DNA of 64,000 nt. Origin: Stappia sp. MMSF_3263 (GTDB taxonomy: Bacteria; Pseudomonadota; Alphaproteobacteria; Rhizobiales; Stappiaceae). The position numbers and the translations under genes were made by a program. Under the pieces are notes generated by a model. The model was not told where the DNA came from. It was given only the letters and a program-made list of their open reading frames with translations, and searched no databases. The stretch is from the NCBI RefSeq assembly GCF_030733745.1, contig NZ_JASHIK010000006.1, positions 162,964-226,963 of the forward strand. Direction: 5' to 3'. Of the stretch, positions 63,343 through 64,000 are shown in pieces (position 1 is the first letter of the stretch; each line of letters opens with the position of its first letter).

Positions 63343-63939
63343 ATGGCAACAACGATGAAGAAGACCGCGCAGAGACAGGGTTTCAAGACCGGTGAATACA
63401 TTGTCTACCCGGCACACGGCGTCGGACAGATCACCGCAATCGAGGAGCAGAACGTCGCGGGATATGCGCTTGAACTTCTGGTGATCAATTTCGAACAGGA
63501 CAAGATGACGCTGCGTGTTCCGGTTGCCAAGATTGCAACCGTGGGCATGCGCAAGCTGGCGGATGCGGCCTTCGTCAAGAAGGCGCTCGAGACCGTGCGC
63601 GGGCGCCCGCGCGTCAAGCGCACCATGTGGAGCCGCCGCGCCCAGGAATACGAGGCGAAGATCAATTCCGGCGACCTGATCGCCATTGCCGAGGTGGTCC
63701 GCGACCTGTTCCGGTCCGACAGCCAGCCCGAGCAGTCCTACTCCGAGCGTCAGCTCTACGAGGCCGCCCTCGACCGGATGTCTCGCGAGATCGCCGCCGT
63801 CAACAAGTGCTCGGACACCGAGGCCATCCGCCAGATCGAGCAGAACCTGGCCAAGTCCGCCAGCCGCAAGGCCGCAGCGGAGGCGGCAGCGGCCGCAGCC
63901 GCCCAGGACGAGGATGGCGAGCAGACCGAAGCCGCCTGA
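63343..63939 (+). CDS. carD: CarD-family transcriptional regulator
   Basis: A 198-residue protein. The N-terminal RNA-polymerase-interacting Tudor-like domain reads FKTGEYIVYPAHGVGQITAIEEQ, and the helical C-terminal domain contains the RGRPRVKRTMWSRRAQEYEAKI, DLIAIAEVVRDLFR and YSERQLYEAALDRM segments. It ends in an Ala-rich tail. CarD proteins bind RNA polymerase beta and stabilise open complexes at many promoters, including rRNA. It follows the short RNA candidate. Confidence 0.95.
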   Translation: MATTMKKTAQRQGFKTGEYIVYPAHGVGQITAIEEQNVAGYALELLVINFEQDKMTLRVPVAKIATVGMRKLADAAFVKKALETVRGRPRVKRTMWSRRAQEYEAKINSGDLIAIAEVVRDLFRSDSQPEQSYSERQLYEAALDRMSREIAAVNKCSDTEAIRQIEQNLAKSASRKAAAEAAAAAAAQDEDGEQTEAA

Positions 63940-64000
63940 TATCCTGCTCGCGGCCGCTTCGACCGCGACGCAGCCTTTGAAATCCAGGAAAGGCCCCGCG

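Overview
The window looks like a high-GC alphaproteobacterial chromosome, most likely order Hyphomicrobiales (Rhizobiales); a Stappiaceae-type marine lineage is a guess. Supporting signs are the pairing of a Suv3-like helicase, an S4 protein, a 7Fe ferredoxin and CarD at the right end, a phbA-phbB/phaR polyhydroxyalkanoate locus, glnK-amtB behind a sigma-54-like promoter, and a GTTC-N7-GTTC (alphaproteobacterial LexA-type) box. It has two parts: an integrated mobile element (about 1 to 24,714) and ordinary core chromosome (24,715 to 64,000).

Mobile element (1-24,714). Nearly everything is on the minus strand. It holds the usual plasmid/ICE housekeeping genes of rhizobial elements: a DUF2493 protein, a Toprim primase, a 1450-residue methylase plus strawberry-notch-type helicase, a 719-residue ParB-like protein, a RadC/JAB protein and a DUF2958 protein. 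The right end carries a TacAT-type toxin-antitoxin pair and a tyrosine integrase next to a 45-bp copy of the 3' half of a tRNA (anticodon CCT, Arg). The intact tRNA and the left end must lie outside the window. Several element genes share a structured 5' leader with a GACGGG...CCCGTC stem whose 3' arm runs into the Shine-Dalgarno.

Cargo (12,426-22,173). A tightly overlapping operon encodes an AddB-like PD-(D/E)XK nuclease, an AddA/UvrD-like helicase-nuclease and a third, DEAH-type SF2 helicase with a possible C-terminal nuclease fold. It is preceded by a short chimeric ORF. Two truncated copies of the same leader plus ardC start, in the same orientation, bracket the operon. This is the best candidate here for an undescribed system, plausibly anti-phage or anti-plasmid, although I cannot match it to a named one.

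Core (24,715-64,000). In order: an MFS exporter with a divergent TetR regulator and a symmetric operator; an ABC importer operon ending in its LacI regulator, with a perfect palindrome at its translation start; gloB, a DUF985 cupin, argG, a Fe-S protein, a VOC protein, an AraC regulator, a polyprenyl synthase, mtgA and rpmF; an alpha/beta hydrolase; phbB, phbA and phaR with a 253-bp terminal-inverted-repeat element between them; a GlcG-like protein, a gamma-glutamyltransferase, a GNAT protein, amtB-glnK, DUF924, tusA, a pterin dehydratase, a low-molecular-weight phosphatase, a host-attachment-type protein, a YcaQ-like glycosylase, pyruvate carboxylase, the Suv3-like helicase, an S4 protein, fdxA, a small structured RNA candidate and carD. 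No rRNA gene, intact tRNA gene or CRISPR array was found.
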